Assembly: GCF_001425005.1 (NCBI RefSeq)
Contig: NZ_LMDB01000037.1
Span: 67,269-131,268, forward strand
From: Duganella sp. Root336D2
Lineage (GTDB): Bacteria; Pseudomonadota; Gammaproteobacteria; Burkholderiales; Burkholderiaceae_D
Direction: 5' to 3'
DNA: 64,000 bases
Shown: positions 17,568 to 26,492 of the stretch, one piece after another
Numbering within the stretch: position 1 is the stretch's first letter
Layout: every line of letters begins with the position of its first letter
Made by a program: the position numbers and the translations under genes
Notes under the pieces: generated by a model
Told to the model about the DNA's origin: nothing
Databases searched by the model: none
What the model saw: only the letters and a program-made list of their open reading frames with translations

Positions 17568-18158
17568 TTACTTCTTGTTGAAGTCCACCGTTGGAGCGTT
17601 TGAAATGGATTTCTCGTTCTCGACAGTGAAGCTGGGCTTCACGTCATAGCCGAACATCTTCGCTGTCAGGTTGGTCGGGAAGCGCCGCGCCAGGATATTG
17701 AAGTCCTGCACCGAGGCGATGTAACGCTGGCGCGCCACGGTGATGCGGTTCTCCGTGCCTTCGAGCTGCGATTGCAGGTCGCGGAAGCTGGCATCCGCCT
17801 TCAGCTCGGGATATTTTTCGGCCACCACCATCAGCCGCGACAAGGCATTGGTCAATTCACCCTGCGCCTGCTGGAATTTCTGCAGCGCGCCGGGATTATT
17901 CAGCACTTCAGGCGTCACCTGCATGCTGGTGGCAGAAGCACGCGCCTTGGTCACCGCCTCCAGCGTTTCACGCTCGTGGGAGGCGTAGCCCTTGACCGTA
18001 TTGACCAGGTTCGGTATCAGGTCGGCCCGCCGCTGGTACTGGTTGACCACCTCGCCCCACTGGGCCTTGACCGCTTCGTCCTTGGCCTGGAAATCGTTGT
18101 ATCCACAGCCGGACAAGAGAACCGTCGCCAGCACACCCATTGCCAGAAAGTTTCGCAT
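17568..18158 (-). CDS. lemA: LemA-family protein
   Basis: ATG 18158 begins a lipoprotein-type signal with LLSGC at about residues 14-18. The body of the 196-residue protein is the LemA four-helix domain: YQRRADLIPNLVNTVKGYA near 46-64, then ARASATSMQ, YPELKADASFRDLQSQLEG and FNILARRFPTN. LemA proteins are usually membrane-anchored and are encoded with TPM-domain proteins, as here. Function is not established; roles in envelope stress have been proposed. It heads the operon lemA-ygcG-like-TPM and diverges from pyrF over 124 bp. Confidence 0.88.
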   Translation of the reverse strand: MRNFLAMGVLATVLLSGCGYNDFQAKDEAVKAQWGEVVNQYQRRADLIPNLVNTVKGYASHERETLEAVTKARASATSMQVTPEVLNNPGALQKFQQAQGELTNALSRLMVVAEKYPELKADASFRDLQSQLEGTENRITVARQRYIASVQDFNILARRFPTNLTAKMFGYDVKPSFTVENEKSISNAPTVDFNKK

Positions 18159-18240
18159 TATTCGCCCCTTGGAACGTATTATCGAAATATACACGCAATC
18201 GACCGCAGGCCATGTGCGGCAGTGCACACACCCGGCCCGT

Positions 18241-18246
18241 TATAAT
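18241..18246 (+). promoter_or_regulatory. -10 hexamer upstream of pyrF
   Basis: TATAAT lies 37 bp before the GTG start of pyrF in the lemA-pyrF intergenic region. I do not see a convincing -35 hexamer at 16-18 bp, so the promoter call rests on the -10 alone. Confidence 0.4.
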
Positions 18247-18282
18247 GTAGGGTTTGCAACGCAAAGAATAAAGAGGCCCGCT

Positions 18283-19104
18283 GTGACATTTATCGAAAAA
18301 TTATCCGCTGCCTGGGCAGCCAACGATTCCCTGCTGTGCGTTGGCCTGGACCCGGATATGGCGCGCCTGCCTGCGCAATTCCAAAACGACCCGCAAGGGA
18401 TCTACCAGTTCTGCACCCGGATTATCGACGCCACTGCCGACCTGGCGTGTTCGTTCAAGCCGCAGATCGCATATTTCGCGGCACTGGGTGCGGAAGGCCA
18501 GCTTGAGAAGATCTGCGCCTACGCCAAGGAAAACTATCCGCACATCCCGCTGATCCTGGACGCCAAGCGCGGCGACATCGGTGCTACTGCGAAACAGTAT
18601 GCGCGCGAAGCTTTCGACCGCTACGGCGCCGATGCGGTGACCGTAAATCCGTATATGGGCTCCGACTCCGTTGAACCGTACCTGGAATGGAGCGACCGCG
18701 GCGTAATCATCCTGTGCCGCACCTCGAATGCGGGCGGTTCCGACCTGCAGTTCCTGAAGGTCGACGGCAAGCCGCTGTACCAGCACGTTGCCAAGCTGGT
18801 GGCGGAAAAGTGGAACGCCAACGGACAGTGCGCGCTGGTGGTGGGCGCCACCTTCCCAGAGGAGCTGGCGCAAGTGCGCGGAATCGTGGGCGACATGCCG
18901 CTGCTGGTGCCGGGGATCGGTGCGCAAGGCGGGGATATCGAGGCGACCGTCAAGGCCGGCCGTACTTACAACGGTACCGGCATGATGATCAATTCGTCGC
19001 GCGCCATCCTGTACGCGACGCCGCAAGGCGGGGAAGATTTTGCGGCTGCCGCACGCCGCATGGCGCAGGAGACGCGCGACGCGATCAACGCGCACCGCGC
19101 TTAA
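18283..19104 (+). CDS. pyrF: Orotidine 5'-phosphate decarboxylase
   Basis: A GTG start at 18283 follows AAAGAGG at proper spacing and gives a 273-residue protein, the length of the long bacterial type of PyrF. The catalytic segment DAKRGDIGAT is near residues 88-97, and VNPYMGSDSVEPYL and GIGAQGGD further on match the phosphate-binding part. The enzyme turns OMP into UMP, the last step of de novo pyrimidine synthesis, in the cytoplasm. Frames reaching further upstream enter the lemA promoter region and have no binding site. Confidence 0.93.
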   Translation: MTFIEKLSAAWAANDSLLCVGLDPDMARLPAQFQNDPQGIYQFCTRIIDATADLACSFKPQIAYFAALGAEGQLEKICAYAKENYPHIPLILDAKRGDIGATAKQYAREAFDRYGADAVTVNPYMGSDSVEPYLEWSDRGVIILCRTSNAGGSDLQFLKVDGKPLYQHVAKLVAEKWNANGQCALVVGATFPEELAQVRGIVGDMPLLVPGIGAQGGDIEATVKAGRTYNGTGMMINSSRAILYATPQGGEDFAAAARRMAQETRDAINAHRA

Positions 19105-19156
19105 GACCGGTGAGCCCGGTGTCTGACCCTGCGGGGCGGACATCGGTTTACCGGTT
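19105..19156. repeat. Palindromic ACCGGT/GTCTGACCC-type intergenic repeat
   Basis: This 52-bp gap between convergent pyrF and sbcB contains ACCGGT near both ends and an imperfect inverted core (GTCTGACCC, then GGGGCGGACA). It is a degenerate copy of the repeats at 33227-33265, 33360-33398 and 35957-35993. It can fold into one stem-loop and may act as a bidirectional terminator. Confidence 0.6.
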
Positions 19157-20602
19157 TCAGTAGCGCTCCGGCACAATCATCTCCACGTAGTCATACAGGG
19201 CTGCCAGCACCTCCTGTCCCCGTTCGTCGGTCTCCGCCCCCAGGCGATCCAGCTCCGAAAACAATTCATCGACAGTGCGCGCCCCGCCAGCGCCCTCAAA
19301 CAGGCGCGCCGCACGATGCTGCTCCCAATGCTCATGCTCCTCCTCGGACAAAGTCTGCGGGAAGTTACGCGCGCGATAGCGGAAGAACAGCTCCCCCAAG
19401 CGGTCATCCTGGAAATGCGGTGACGCCGACGCCAGCTTGGCCGGAGGCTCGCGCCGCAGCGACTCCAGCAAGCGCTTATCGCCATTGCTGACAAAGCCGC
19501 CGTACAGATCCTCGTCCACGTCCGCCGGCTCCGCGACCGGACGCCAGAACACCTGATCCCAGACCGCCGACATATCCGGCCCCGCCGCAGCCCGCGCCGC
19601 GTTGGCACGAGCGGACTCCAGGTCCAGCCCCCAGCGCTCCGCCATTTCCGGCCGCAGCGTCTTCAGGTTCGACACCAGCATCGGCGACTTGTTCAGGTGG
19701 ATGCTCTTGATCGGCAGGCGCGTCATCCCTTCCGGCATGGCATCGGCGCGGGTGAACATGCGCAGACGGATCGTCTCCGCATCCAGCGCAAACAGCTCCT
19801 GCGGGTCATGGGTGCAATCCCACACCAGCAGTTCATTCTTGTTGGACGGATGCGGCGCCAGCGGCCACACCAGCGCCAGGCAGCCGCGCTCCGCCGGGAA
19901 CATGCCCGACACATGCAGGAAAGGCTGGCGCAGCTCGCGCGCCAGGTGCAGGCCGATCTCCTCGGCCACGCGGTCTTTCTTGTGCAAGGCCAGGCAGAAA
20001 TCGAACAGCTTCGGATGCTTGTGCCGGATCAGGCGGGCCAGGGCGATGGTGGCGCGCACGTCGGACAGCGCATCGTGCGCCGCCTCATGGACCAGGCCAT
20101 TGGCCCTGGTCAAATGCTCAAGCTTGAAGCTCGGTTTACCGCTATCATTAAGAGGCCACTCAATACCTTCGGGGCGCAGCGCATAGGTCATCCGCACCAC
20201 ATCCAGCAAATCCCAGCGTCCGCATTGGTTTTGCCACTCGCGCGCATACGGGTCGATCAGGTTACGCCAGAACAAGAAGCGCGTCACTTCATCGTCAAAA
20301 CGGATAGTGTTGTAGCCTACGCCTATGGTGCCAGGCTCTGAAAAGGCCTTCTCGACAGTTGCGGCGAACTGATGCTCGGGCACACCCTGCTGCAAAGCTT
20401 GCTGCGGGGTAATGCCGGTAATCAGGCAGGCAACCGGGTCCGGCAGGTAATCGTTGGCCGGCTGGCAGAACAGCATGATCGGCTCGCCGATTTCGTTCAG
20501 CTCTGCATCGGTGCGGATGGCGGCAAACTGGGCGGGGCGGTCACGGCGTGGCACAGCGCCGAAGGTTTCGTAGTCATGCCACAGGAAGGTATGGTTGCTC
20601 AT
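19157..20602 (-). CDS. sbcB: Exodeoxyribonuclease I
   Basis: The start is ATG 20602 (MSNHTFLWHDYETFG); an upstream in-frame start at 20659 lacks conservation. The 481-residue protein has the DEDD exonuclease motifs: HDYETFG at residues 9-15, a central GYNTIRFDDE segment, and AAHDALSDVRAT for the HxxxxxD motif. The SH3-like and C-terminal helical domains of ExoI follow. It degrades single-stranded DNA 3' to 5' in repair and recombination. The divergent DUF5610 gene starts 50 bp away. Confidence 0.92.
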   Translation of the reverse strand: MSNHTFLWHDYETFGAVPRRDRPAQFAAIRTDAELNEIGEPIMLFCQPANDYLPDPVACLITGITPQQALQQGVPEHQFAATVEKAFSEPGTIGVGYNTIRFDDEVTRFLFWRNLIDPYAREWQNQCGRWDLLDVVRMTYALRPEGIEWPLNDSGKPSFKLEHLTRANGLVHEAAHDALSDVRATIALARLIRHKHPKLFDFCLALHKKDRVAEEIGLHLARELRQPFLHVSGMFPAERGCLALVWPLAPHPSNKNELLVWDCTHDPQELFALDAETIRLRMFTRADAMPEGMTRLPIKSIHLNKSPMLVSNLKTLRPEMAERWGLDLESARANAARAAAGPDMSAVWDQVFWRPVAEPADVDEDLYGGFVSNGDKRLLESLRREPPAKLASASPHFQDDRLGELFFRYRARNFPQTLSEEEHEHWEQHRAARLFEGAGGARTVDELFSELDRLGAETDERGQEVLAALYDYVEMIVPERY

Positions 20603-20652
20603 GGTGCAAATGTTGGTTCTCGTTATCGAATGCTGAGGCAAGGAGGACTGTT

Positions 20653-21213
20653 GTGTCAAATCCCATTTCCGTCAACACCCGTGCCACGCCCGCCACGGCG
20701 AGCAATGACACGGCTATTTCGGCGTCCACCCGCGCCAAGATGCAGCTAAACGTGTCGATCCTGCAGGAATCGGCCTCGGTTTCGCTGAATTCCGAGAACG
20801 ACCCGCTGGCGCTGGTCTACAAATCGGCAATTACCTCGATTAATGAGCAGCTGGAGGCCGATTTCGGTCCCGATGCGATCCAGAACGCCAGCGGGCAGGA
20901 CAACTCGCCCGAAGGCACGGCGGGCCGCATTGTATCGCTGTCCACGGCCTTCTTCGGCGCTTTCCAGCAACAGCATTCCGGGCTGGAAGGCGACGACGCC
21001 CTGGATCGCTTCATGGACACGATCAAGGGCGGCATCGAAAAAGGGTTCAAGGAAGCGCGCGATATCCTGAAGGGCTTGAAGGTACTGGGCGGCGACATTG
21101 CCTCGAATATCGACAAGACTTACGAGCTGGTGCAGAAAGGCCTGGACTCCTTTGTGTCGAGTCAAAGGCAGGCTTCATCGACCGACGAAGCCCAGAGCGG
21201 AAAAGTAGCATAA
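20653..21213 (+). CDS. DUF5610-type protein
   Basis: A GTG at 20653 sits six bases after a perfect AGGAGG, giving a 186-residue product without signal peptide or membrane segments. The N-terminal 40 residues are Ser/Thr/Ala-rich and likely disordered. Residues 45-160 form a helical domain (DPLALVYKSAITSINEQLE, SLSTAFFGAFQQQH, DTIKGGIEKGFKEARDIL), matching what I know as DUF5610. Homologues occur near motility or signalling genes in gammaproteobacteria, but no function is established. Here it ends against a GGDEF gene, from which a long hairpin separates it. Confidence 0.65.
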   Translation: MSNPISVNTRATPATASNDTAISASTRAKMQLNVSILQESASVSLNSENDPLALVYKSAITSINEQLEADFGPDAIQNASGQDNSPEGTAGRIVSLSTAFFGAFQQQHSGLEGDDALDRFMDTIKGGIEKGFKEARDILKGLKVLGGDIASNIDKTYELVQKGLDSFVSSQRQASSTDEAQSGKVA

Positions 21214-21217
21214 AAAA

Positions 21218-21276
21218 AGTCGGGGTCAGGTCTGGCAATCCGCCATTTTGGCGGATTTCCAGACCTGACCGCGACT
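21218..21276. terminator. Bidirectional terminator with nested palindromes
   Basis: AGTCG/CGACT and the 12-bp arm GGTCAGGTCTGG (21224-21235) with CCAGACCTGACC (21259-21270) form a long stem. It encloses a second hairpin, CCGCC-loop-GGCGG (21240-21254). A-rich sequence before and T-rich sequence after allow termination of both convergent genes. The GGTCAGG core resembles the GGGTCAGACCC repeats elsewhere in the window. Confidence 0.75.
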
Positions 21277-21277
21277 T

Positions 21278-22252
21278 TCATTTTGCGACTTCGACGCGGT
21301 TGCGGCCGCTTTCCTTGGCGCGGTAGAGCGCTGCGTCGGCGGCGGCGATGAGGGCGGTTTCGTCCTGGGCCGGGCCCAAAGCGGCGACGCCGAAGGAGCT
21401 GGTGATGTGCGGCAGCGGCTGGCGTATGTCGCTGAAGACGACCGCTTCGCGCATGCGCTGGCACAGGCGGCCGGCGACGACTTCGGCCACCTGCAGATTC
21501 GTGTCGGGCAGCACCACCATCATTTCTTCCCCGCCGTAGCGCACCGCGAAGTCGGTCGGCCGCAGGGCGCCGGTCAGCACGTGCGCGGCGGTGCGCAGCG
21601 CTTCGTCGCCTTGCAGGTGGCCGTGGCTGTCGTTGAATTTCTTGAAGTGGTCGATGTCGAGCATGATCAGCGACAGCGGCTGGCCCGTGGCCTGGGCACT
21701 GGCGATCAGTTGCGGCAGGAAGTCGTTCAGCCAGGCGCGGTTGTACAGGCTTGTCAGGCCGTCCACCATCGACAGCTGGCGATAGAACTCGCCCAGCTTT
21801 TGCCGGCGCCGCAATTGCGCATTGGCGGCGCGAATGCGGAAGGACAGCATGCGCAGCAGGTTGCGCGCGACGCCGTTGGCGGCGTCGATCAGCTGCCACG
21901 CCAGTTCCGACTCAATCACCAGCAATTCGCTTTGCTCCAGCGCGGTCATGGCGGCCTGGTTGGCTTCTTCGTCGAGCACGGCCTGTTCGCCGACGCTTTC
22001 GCCGGGCAGCACTTTGCTGATGGTGCTGCCGTCGGACATGCCGGTGCTCATGTCCGCTGCTACCGACAGGGCGCCGCGCAGCACGATGTAGAAACGGGCG
22101 CGTTGCGGGTCTGCGACCGCTTCGCCTTGTTCGACCAGCATGATCGGGCATTCTTTCAACAGCGGTGCGATGCGCAGGCTGTCTGCGCCGCGGAACAGCT
22201 GCAAGGCCTGGATCTGATAAGCGGAAGCGCCGAAGGTGCCAATCGGTTTCAA
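21278..22252 (-). CDS. cNMP-binding-domain diguanylate cyclase
   Basis: The 324-residue protein has an N-terminal cyclic-nucleotide-binding-like domain (about 15-130: ARFYIVLRGALSVAADM, VLPGESVGEQAVLDE). A short helical linker and a GGDEF domain (about 160-322) follow. The active-site motif is GGEEM, a tolerated variant, and RPTD five residues before it is an intact RxxD inhibitory site. LDIDHFKKFND provides the metal-binding Asp. It should make cyclic di-GMP in the cytoplasm under control of a small ligand at the N-terminal domain. No membrane helix is present. Confidence 0.88.
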   Translation of the reverse strand: MKPIGTFGASAYQIQALQLFRGADSLRIAPLLKECPIMLVEQGEAVADPQRARFYIVLRGALSVAADMSTGMSDGSTISKVLPGESVGEQAVLDEEANQAAMTALEQSELLVIESELAWQLIDAANGVARNLLRMLSFRIRAANAQLRRRQKLGEFYRQLSMVDGLTSLYNRAWLNDFLPQLIASAQATGQPLSLIMLDIDHFKKFNDSHGHLQGDEALRTAAHVLTGALRPTDFAVRYGGEEMMVVLPDTNLQVAEVVAGRLCQRMREAVVFSDIRQPLPHITSSFGVAALGPAQDETALIAAADAALYRAKESGRNRVEVAK

Positions 22253-22318
22253 GATGAACTTTCTTACTGCGGTATCAACAGGTGTTAATGATAGCCTAAG
22301 TGTGGTTCAATATCGCCC

Positions 22319-23092
22319 ATGACTTTTACCGACATCCTCGGCCAGCACCATGCGGCCGCCCCGAGCGCGCGCATCGTGTCGCTGGTGCCTTCGATTACCG
22401 AGCTGCTGTGCGACCTCGGCCTGGCGCCGCAACTGGTGGGGCGTACCGGATTTTGCATCCATCCCGCGGACGTGGTGCGCGATATCCCGAAAGTGGGCGG
22501 CACCAAGGACGTCAACATCGAGAAGATCCGCAAGCTGGCGCCTACCCACCTGGTGGTAAACATCGACGAGAACGAAAAGCCTACCGTCGACAAACTGGCT
22601 GAATTCGTGCCGAACATCGTGGTGACGCATCCGATCGAACCGCGCGATAACCTGGCGCTGGTGCAGTTGATGGGCGGCGTGTTCTGCGCGCAGGAGCGCG
22701 CGGACGCCTGGTGCCGCGAGTTCGAAAGTGAGCTGGCGCAAGTGCCTGCGGGCCGTCCGCAGCGCGTGTTGTACTGCATCTGGAAAGATCCGTGGATGAC
22801 AGTGTCGCGCGATACCTATATCGCGCGCATGCTGGCGCTGATCGGCTGGTCGATTCCTGAAATCGGCGACGCGCGCTATCCAAGTTTCCAATGGAGCGAT
22901 GCGCTGGTGCGCGACGTGGACCGGGTGCTGTTGTCGTCCGAGCCTTACCGCTTCACGGAAGAACACGTGGACGCACTGGAGCGCCAGATCGGCAAGCCGG
23001 TACAGTTGGTCGATGGGGAAATGATGTCCTGGTACGGCAGCCGTGCCCTGCAAGGTATCCGGTACCTGAAGGGCCTGGCCGCCGCGGACTAA
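22319..23092 (+). CDS. BtuF-like helical-backbone metal receptor without signal peptide
   Basis: The 257-residue protein has the BtuF/FepB-type two-lobe pattern: ARIVSLVPSITELLCDLGL (17-35), VGRTGFCIHP, KVGGTKDVNIEKIRKLAPTHLVV, and a second lobe from about residue 140. Known relatives bind vitamin B12 or iron-siderophores in the periplasm for ABC import. This one begins MTFTDILGQHH and shows no signal peptide, and no permease or ATPase lies nearby, so a cytosolic or non-transport role is possible. A mis-placed start is unlikely because the upstream 66 bp contain no plausible signal in frame. Confidence 0.75.
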   Translation: MTFTDILGQHHAAAPSARIVSLVPSITELLCDLGLAPQLVGRTGFCIHPADVVRDIPKVGGTKDVNIEKIRKLAPTHLVVNIDENEKPTVDKLAEFVPNIVVTHPIEPRDNLALVQLMGGVFCAQERADAWCREFESELAQVPAGRPQRVLYCIWKDPWMTVSRDTYIARMLALIGWSIPEIGDARYPSFQWSDALVRDVDRVLLSSEPYRFTEEHVDALERQIGKPVQLVDGEMMSWYGSRALQGIRYLKGLAAAD

Positions 23093-23095
23093 GGA

Positions 23096-23452
23096 TTATT
23101 CCTCAGCCTCTTCGAAGTTGGGCTGCGAAGTGTGGCGCTTGCTATCGTTCAGGCGGCCCAATGCGCTTTCGATAGCACGTTGCAGCTTGTCTGCTGCGCC
23201 ATGGATGGATTGATGCAGGGTTGCCTCGTGGTCGGTCACGGCAATCGGCTGGTAGCCGTTGACGCGCGCCTCGATCATGCAGCGGATATCGCCGTCAGAG
23301 GACTTCTGTGCATTGCCTTCGCTGAGGTGGACGTCGACGCGTCCGATGTGCTCGCCGAACCGGTGGAGTGCAGTCTGGACCACTTCTTTCACATGGTCAT
23401 CCAGGCCTGCAGTACGTTCGATGGTTTTGTCGGTGTTCACACTGATTTGCAT
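23096..23452 (-). CDS. Ribosome hibernation promoting factor / RaiA-like
   Basis: The start is ATG 23452 with GGGAG upstream, giving 118 residues. The fold follows the short HPF/YfiA pattern: MQISVNTDKTIERTAGL, an LSEGNAQKSSDGDIRCMIEAR strand pair, and HQSIHGAADKLQRAIESALG in the last helix. Such proteins bind the 30S decoding site and silence ribosomes in stationary phase. A downstream acidic tail (FEEAEE) is added. It is monocistronic, tail-to-tail with the BtuF-like gene. Confidence 0.75.
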   Translation of the reverse strand: MQISVNTDKTIERTAGLDDHVKEVVQTALHRFGEHIGRVDVHLSEGNAQKSSDGDIRCMIEARVNGYQPIAVTDHEATLHQSIHGAADKLQRAIESALGRLNDSKRHTSQPNFEEAEE

Positions 23453-23506
23453 ATGCTGCTCCCGTTTGTTAACCAAAACGTGTTGCCACGCGATTTAATC
23501 TTACTC

Positions 23507-24151
23507 CTACATTAGCGAAGCCGCCATATTCACAAATAAACCCAGGATAAGAAGATTGAAGAAGAAGCTCAGCACGGATTGGCCGAGCACCAGCTTGCGC
23601 ATCGAGGACGATTGCACGGATACGTCCGAAGTCTGGGCGGCGACCGCGATCGTGAAGGAGAAGTAAAGGAAGTCCCAATAGTCCGGCTGGGCTTCTCCGC
23701 CCGGGAAGGACAGGGGGCACGGGCGTCCCTCGACGTTGTAATACAGGTGGGCGTAATGGAAGCAGAACAGGGTGCCGACCAGGAACCAGGACCCCACCAG
23801 CGTGATCACCACGAAGGCGTAATGCAGCCCGCGTTCGTTGGCCGGCATATCGCGCAGGCTGGCCAGTTCGCTGCTGATGGCGATCATGCTGGCGACCGTG
23901 GCGACGACCAGGCTGGCCAGGATGGTCGCGGCGCGTTCATCCTGGCGCGCGGCGATGCGCTTCACCTCGCGGTGGTCGGCGCGCATCATCATCCAGCCCA
24001 CGGTAAGCAGGTACATCCAGACCGCGATATCCCAGGCCGTCAGCACGCGCAGCAGCGGCTTCCAGTGCGAGGGCAGGAACACGCCGGCCAGCGCGCCGAC
24101 CGCGATGGCGGCGCTCAGGTGGGGGCGGCTGCGAACGATGTGGTAGCTCAT
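23507..24151 (-). CDS. DUF1345 membrane protein
   Basis: The start is ATG 24151 (MSYHIVRSRPHLSAA). The 214-residue protein has about five membrane helices, with the family pattern AWDIAVWMYLLTVGWMMM, HYAFVVITLVGSWFLVGTLF and the GEAQPDYWDFLYFSFTIAV segment near residue 160. That segment recalls the pore region of ion channels. DUF1345 proteins have no proven function. It follows the MFS gene by 13 nt on the same strand, so the two are probably co-transcribed. Confidence 0.82.
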   Translation of the reverse strand: MSYHIVRSRPHLSAAIAVGALAGVFLPSHWKPLLRVLTAWDIAVWMYLLTVGWMMMRADHREVKRIAARQDERAATILASLVVATVASMIAISSELASLRDMPANERGLHYAFVVITLVGSWFLVGTLFCFHYAHLYYNVEGRPCPLSFPGGEAQPDYWDFLYFSFTIAVAAQTSDVSVQSSSMRKLVLGQSVLSFFFNLLILGLFVNMAASLM

Positions 24152-24164
24152 GCAGCAAATCTTA

Positions 24165-25388
24165 CTACTTGTCGTGATGGGGGAAGCGGTCCATGCGCGA
24201 CAGGATAGGGAAGCGCCAGGCCCAGATAGCGGTGACCGCAAGCGTGGCGACGCCGCCGAAGATCACTGCGCGCGTGAGTCCCAGCCAGCCGGCGGTGACG
24301 CCGGATTCGAATTCACCGAGTTCGTTGGAAGCGCCGATAAAGACGGCGTTCACGGCGCTGACGCGGCCGCGGATTTCATCCGGCGTCTCGAACTGCACCA
24401 GCAGGTGGCGCACGTACACGCTGATCATGTCGCCGGCGCCGAGCACCAGCAGGCAGGCCAGGGCAATGACGAAGCTGTCCGTGAAGCCTACGATGACGGT
24501 GCAGATGCCGAAGACTGCGACACCGCCGAACATCCAGGCGCCGACACGGCGCGTGATCGGCCAGAACGCCAACGCAATCGAGGTGATGGCCGCACCTGCG
24601 CCGGGGGCGGTGCGCAGCAGGCCCAGGCCGGTTGGTCCGACATGCAGCACGTCGTGCGCCAACGCCGGCAGCAGGGCGGTCACGCCGCCAAACAAGACGG
24701 CGAACAGGTCGAGTGAAATCGCGCCCAGCATGATGGGGCGCGACCAGACGAAGCGCAGCCCTTCCAGCACGCTGTGCCAGGTGGCGGGCTCTTTGCGCGT
24801 GGCTTGCGGGGCGGGCCGGGTGAGGATCACCAGCACCACGGCTGACAGCAGCATGAGCGAGGTGACGGTGTACACGGTGCCGGGCCCATAGATGTACAGC
24901 AGGCCGCCCAGCGTTGGGCCGAGGATCACGGCAACCTGGAAAGTGGAGCTGGAGAGCGCCACGGCGCGGCTGAAATCTTCGGTCGGCACCATGTTCACCA
25001 GGACCGCTTGCGTGGCGGGGCTCATGAAAGCGCGAGCGCTACCGTACAGCACCAGCACAGCGAAGATCGGCCATACGGCGCTGAAGCCGCTGTGCGTGTA
25101 GCCAAGCAGCGCCAGCCCGCATACCAGTTGCGCGCCGAGGCAGGTGGCAATGATATTGCGGCGGTTGTAGCGGTCTGCGGCGTGGCCGGCGTACAGGATC
25201 AGCAGCAGAAAGGGCGCAAATTGCGCCAGGCCGATCATGCCGAGGTAGTACAGGTTCTTGGTTTGTGCGTAGACTTGCCAGCCGATGGCGACGTTCTGCA
25301 TTTGCACGGCGATGGTGCCGAGCAGGCGGGCTGACAGGTAGAAGGCGAAGTTGCGGTGGCGAAGGACTGAGAAACCGTTGGATGACAT
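24165..25388 (-). CDS. MFS transporter, EntS/MFS_3 type
   Basis: The 407-residue product has twelve predicted helices and begins MSSNGFSVLRHRNFAFYLSA, the typical start of the MFS_3 group that includes the enterobactin exporter EntS. The helix 2-3 loop GHAADRYNRRNIIA carries the signature. ALSSSTFQVAVILGPTLGG in the fifth helix matches the family. It probably exports a hydrophobic or siderophore-like molecule through the inner membrane. No biosynthetic cluster is adjacent, so the substrate is open. It lies upstream of the DUF1345 gene. Confidence 0.83.
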   Translation of the reverse strand: MSSNGFSVLRHRNFAFYLSARLLGTIAVQMQNVAIGWQVYAQTKNLYYLGMIGLAQFAPFLLLILYAGHAADRYNRRNIIATCLGAQLVCGLALLGYTHSGFSAVWPIFAVLVLYGSARAFMSPATQAVLVNMVPTEDFSRAVALSSSTFQVAVILGPTLGGLLYIYGPGTVYTVTSLMLLSAVVLVILTRPAPQATRKEPATWHSVLEGLRFVWSRPIMLGAISLDLFAVLFGGVTALLPALAHDVLHVGPTGLGLLRTAPGAGAAITSIALAFWPITRRVGAWMFGGVAVFGICTVIVGFTDSFVIALACLLVLGAGDMISVYVRHLLVQFETPDEIRGRVSAVNAVFIGASNELGEFESGVTAGWLGLTRAVIFGGVATLAVTAIWAWRFPILSRMDRFPHHDK

Positions 25389-25454
25389 ACGTTTGCGTGC
25401 TTGGGGAAGCCGTGGGGCGCCGCGCGCCCCACGGCACGCAGCGCGGGGAAAGTC

Positions 25455-26480
25455 TTAAGGTTGCTGGAGGTCTGCTTCGGAAGTGAAGGCATCGGCAAAG
25501 AATTCGTCTTCCGGCAGCTTGCAATCCTTGACGAAATCGCGCTTGGCCGATTCGACGACGATCGGGGCGCCGCATGCATAGACCTGGTAGCCCGACATGT
25601 CCGGCAGGTCGTCGATCACGGCCTGGTGGACGAAACCGGTGCGGCCGCTCCAGTTTTCTTCCGGCAGGGCGTCCGAAACCACCGGTACGTACTTGAAGTT
25701 CGGCAGTTCTTGCGCCCATTGGCGGCACAGCGCATCCATGTACAGGTCTTGCGGGCGGCGGCCGCCCCAGTACAGGGTCATTGGGCGCCTGGAGCCGCTG
25801 GCGCGTTCATGTTCGACAATCGCCTTGATCGGCGCGAAGCCGGTGCCCGATGCCAGCAGCACCATCGGCTTGTCGGAATCGTCGCGCACGAAGAAGGTGC
25901 CCAGCGGGCCTTCGAAGCGCAGGATGTCGCGTTCCTTCATGGTGCTGAACACCTGGTCGGTGAACAAGCCTCCCGGCATATGGCGGATGTGCAGGGTGAG
26001 CGCGCCGCCCTCTGGTGCGGTGGCGATCGAGTAGGCGCGGCGCTTGCCGTCGCGCAGCAGGAACTCGAGGTACTGGCCGGCCTTGTACTGGAACGTCTCG
26101 TTGGCCGGCAGTTGCAGCGTCAGCACGATCACGTCCGGCGCCAATTTCTCCAGCGAGTTGACGCGGGTCGGCATTTTCTTGATCGGGAATTCGCCGCTGC
26201 CCACCACTTCGCGCGCCTGCAGCACCAGGTCGGAATGTGGAATCGCGCAGCAGAACAGCGACATGCCGGCCGCTTCTTCTTCCTCGCTCAGGGCGCGGCG
26301 CTGGTGCGATTTGTGGCTGACCGAGCCCGACACCACCTTGCCTTTGCAGGAGCTGCAGGCGCCATTCTTGCAGCCGTATGGCAGGCCGACGCCGGCGCGC
26401 ATGGCTGCGGCCAACACGGTTTCGTCGTCTTCGCAGATGAATTGGTGGCCGCTAGGCTGAACAGTAATTTGGAAAGACAT
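25455..26480 (-). CDS. 2Fe-2S ferredoxin / flavin oxidoreductase (CDP-6-deoxyglucoseen reductase type)
   Basis: The 341-residue protein is a fusion. Residues 1-90 are a plant-type ferredoxin with ligands in YGCKNGACSSC and a fourth Cys in LFCCAIP. Residues 105-330 are a ferredoxin-reductase module with FAD-binding RRAYSIATAP and nucleotide-binding LLASGTGFAPIKAI. Betaproteobacterial versions are usually annotated as CDP-6-deoxy-3,4-glucoseen reductase, though many serve as general NAD(P)H reductases for oxygenases. No sugar gene or oxygenase adjoins it, so the physiological partner is unknown. Its start codon lies only 12 bp from that of a divergent gene. Confidence 0.82.
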   Translation of the reverse strand: MSFQITVQPSGHQFICEDDETVLAAAMRAGVGLPYGCKNGACSSCKGKVVSGSVSHKSHQRRALSEEEEAAGMSLFCCAIPHSDLVLQAREVVGSGEFPIKKMPTRVNSLEKLAPDVIVLTLQLPANETFQYKAGQYLEFLLRDGKRRAYSIATAPEGGALTLHIRHMPGGLFTDQVFSTMKERDILRFEGPLGTFFVRDDSDKPMVLLASGTGFAPIKAIVEHERASGSRRPMTLYWGGRRPQDLYMDALCRQWAQELPNFKYVPVVSDALPEENWSGRTGFVHQAVIDDLPDMSGYQVYACGAPIVVESAKRDFVKDCKLPEDEFFADAFTSEADLQQP

Positions 26481-26492
26481 ACAATCTTAAAT

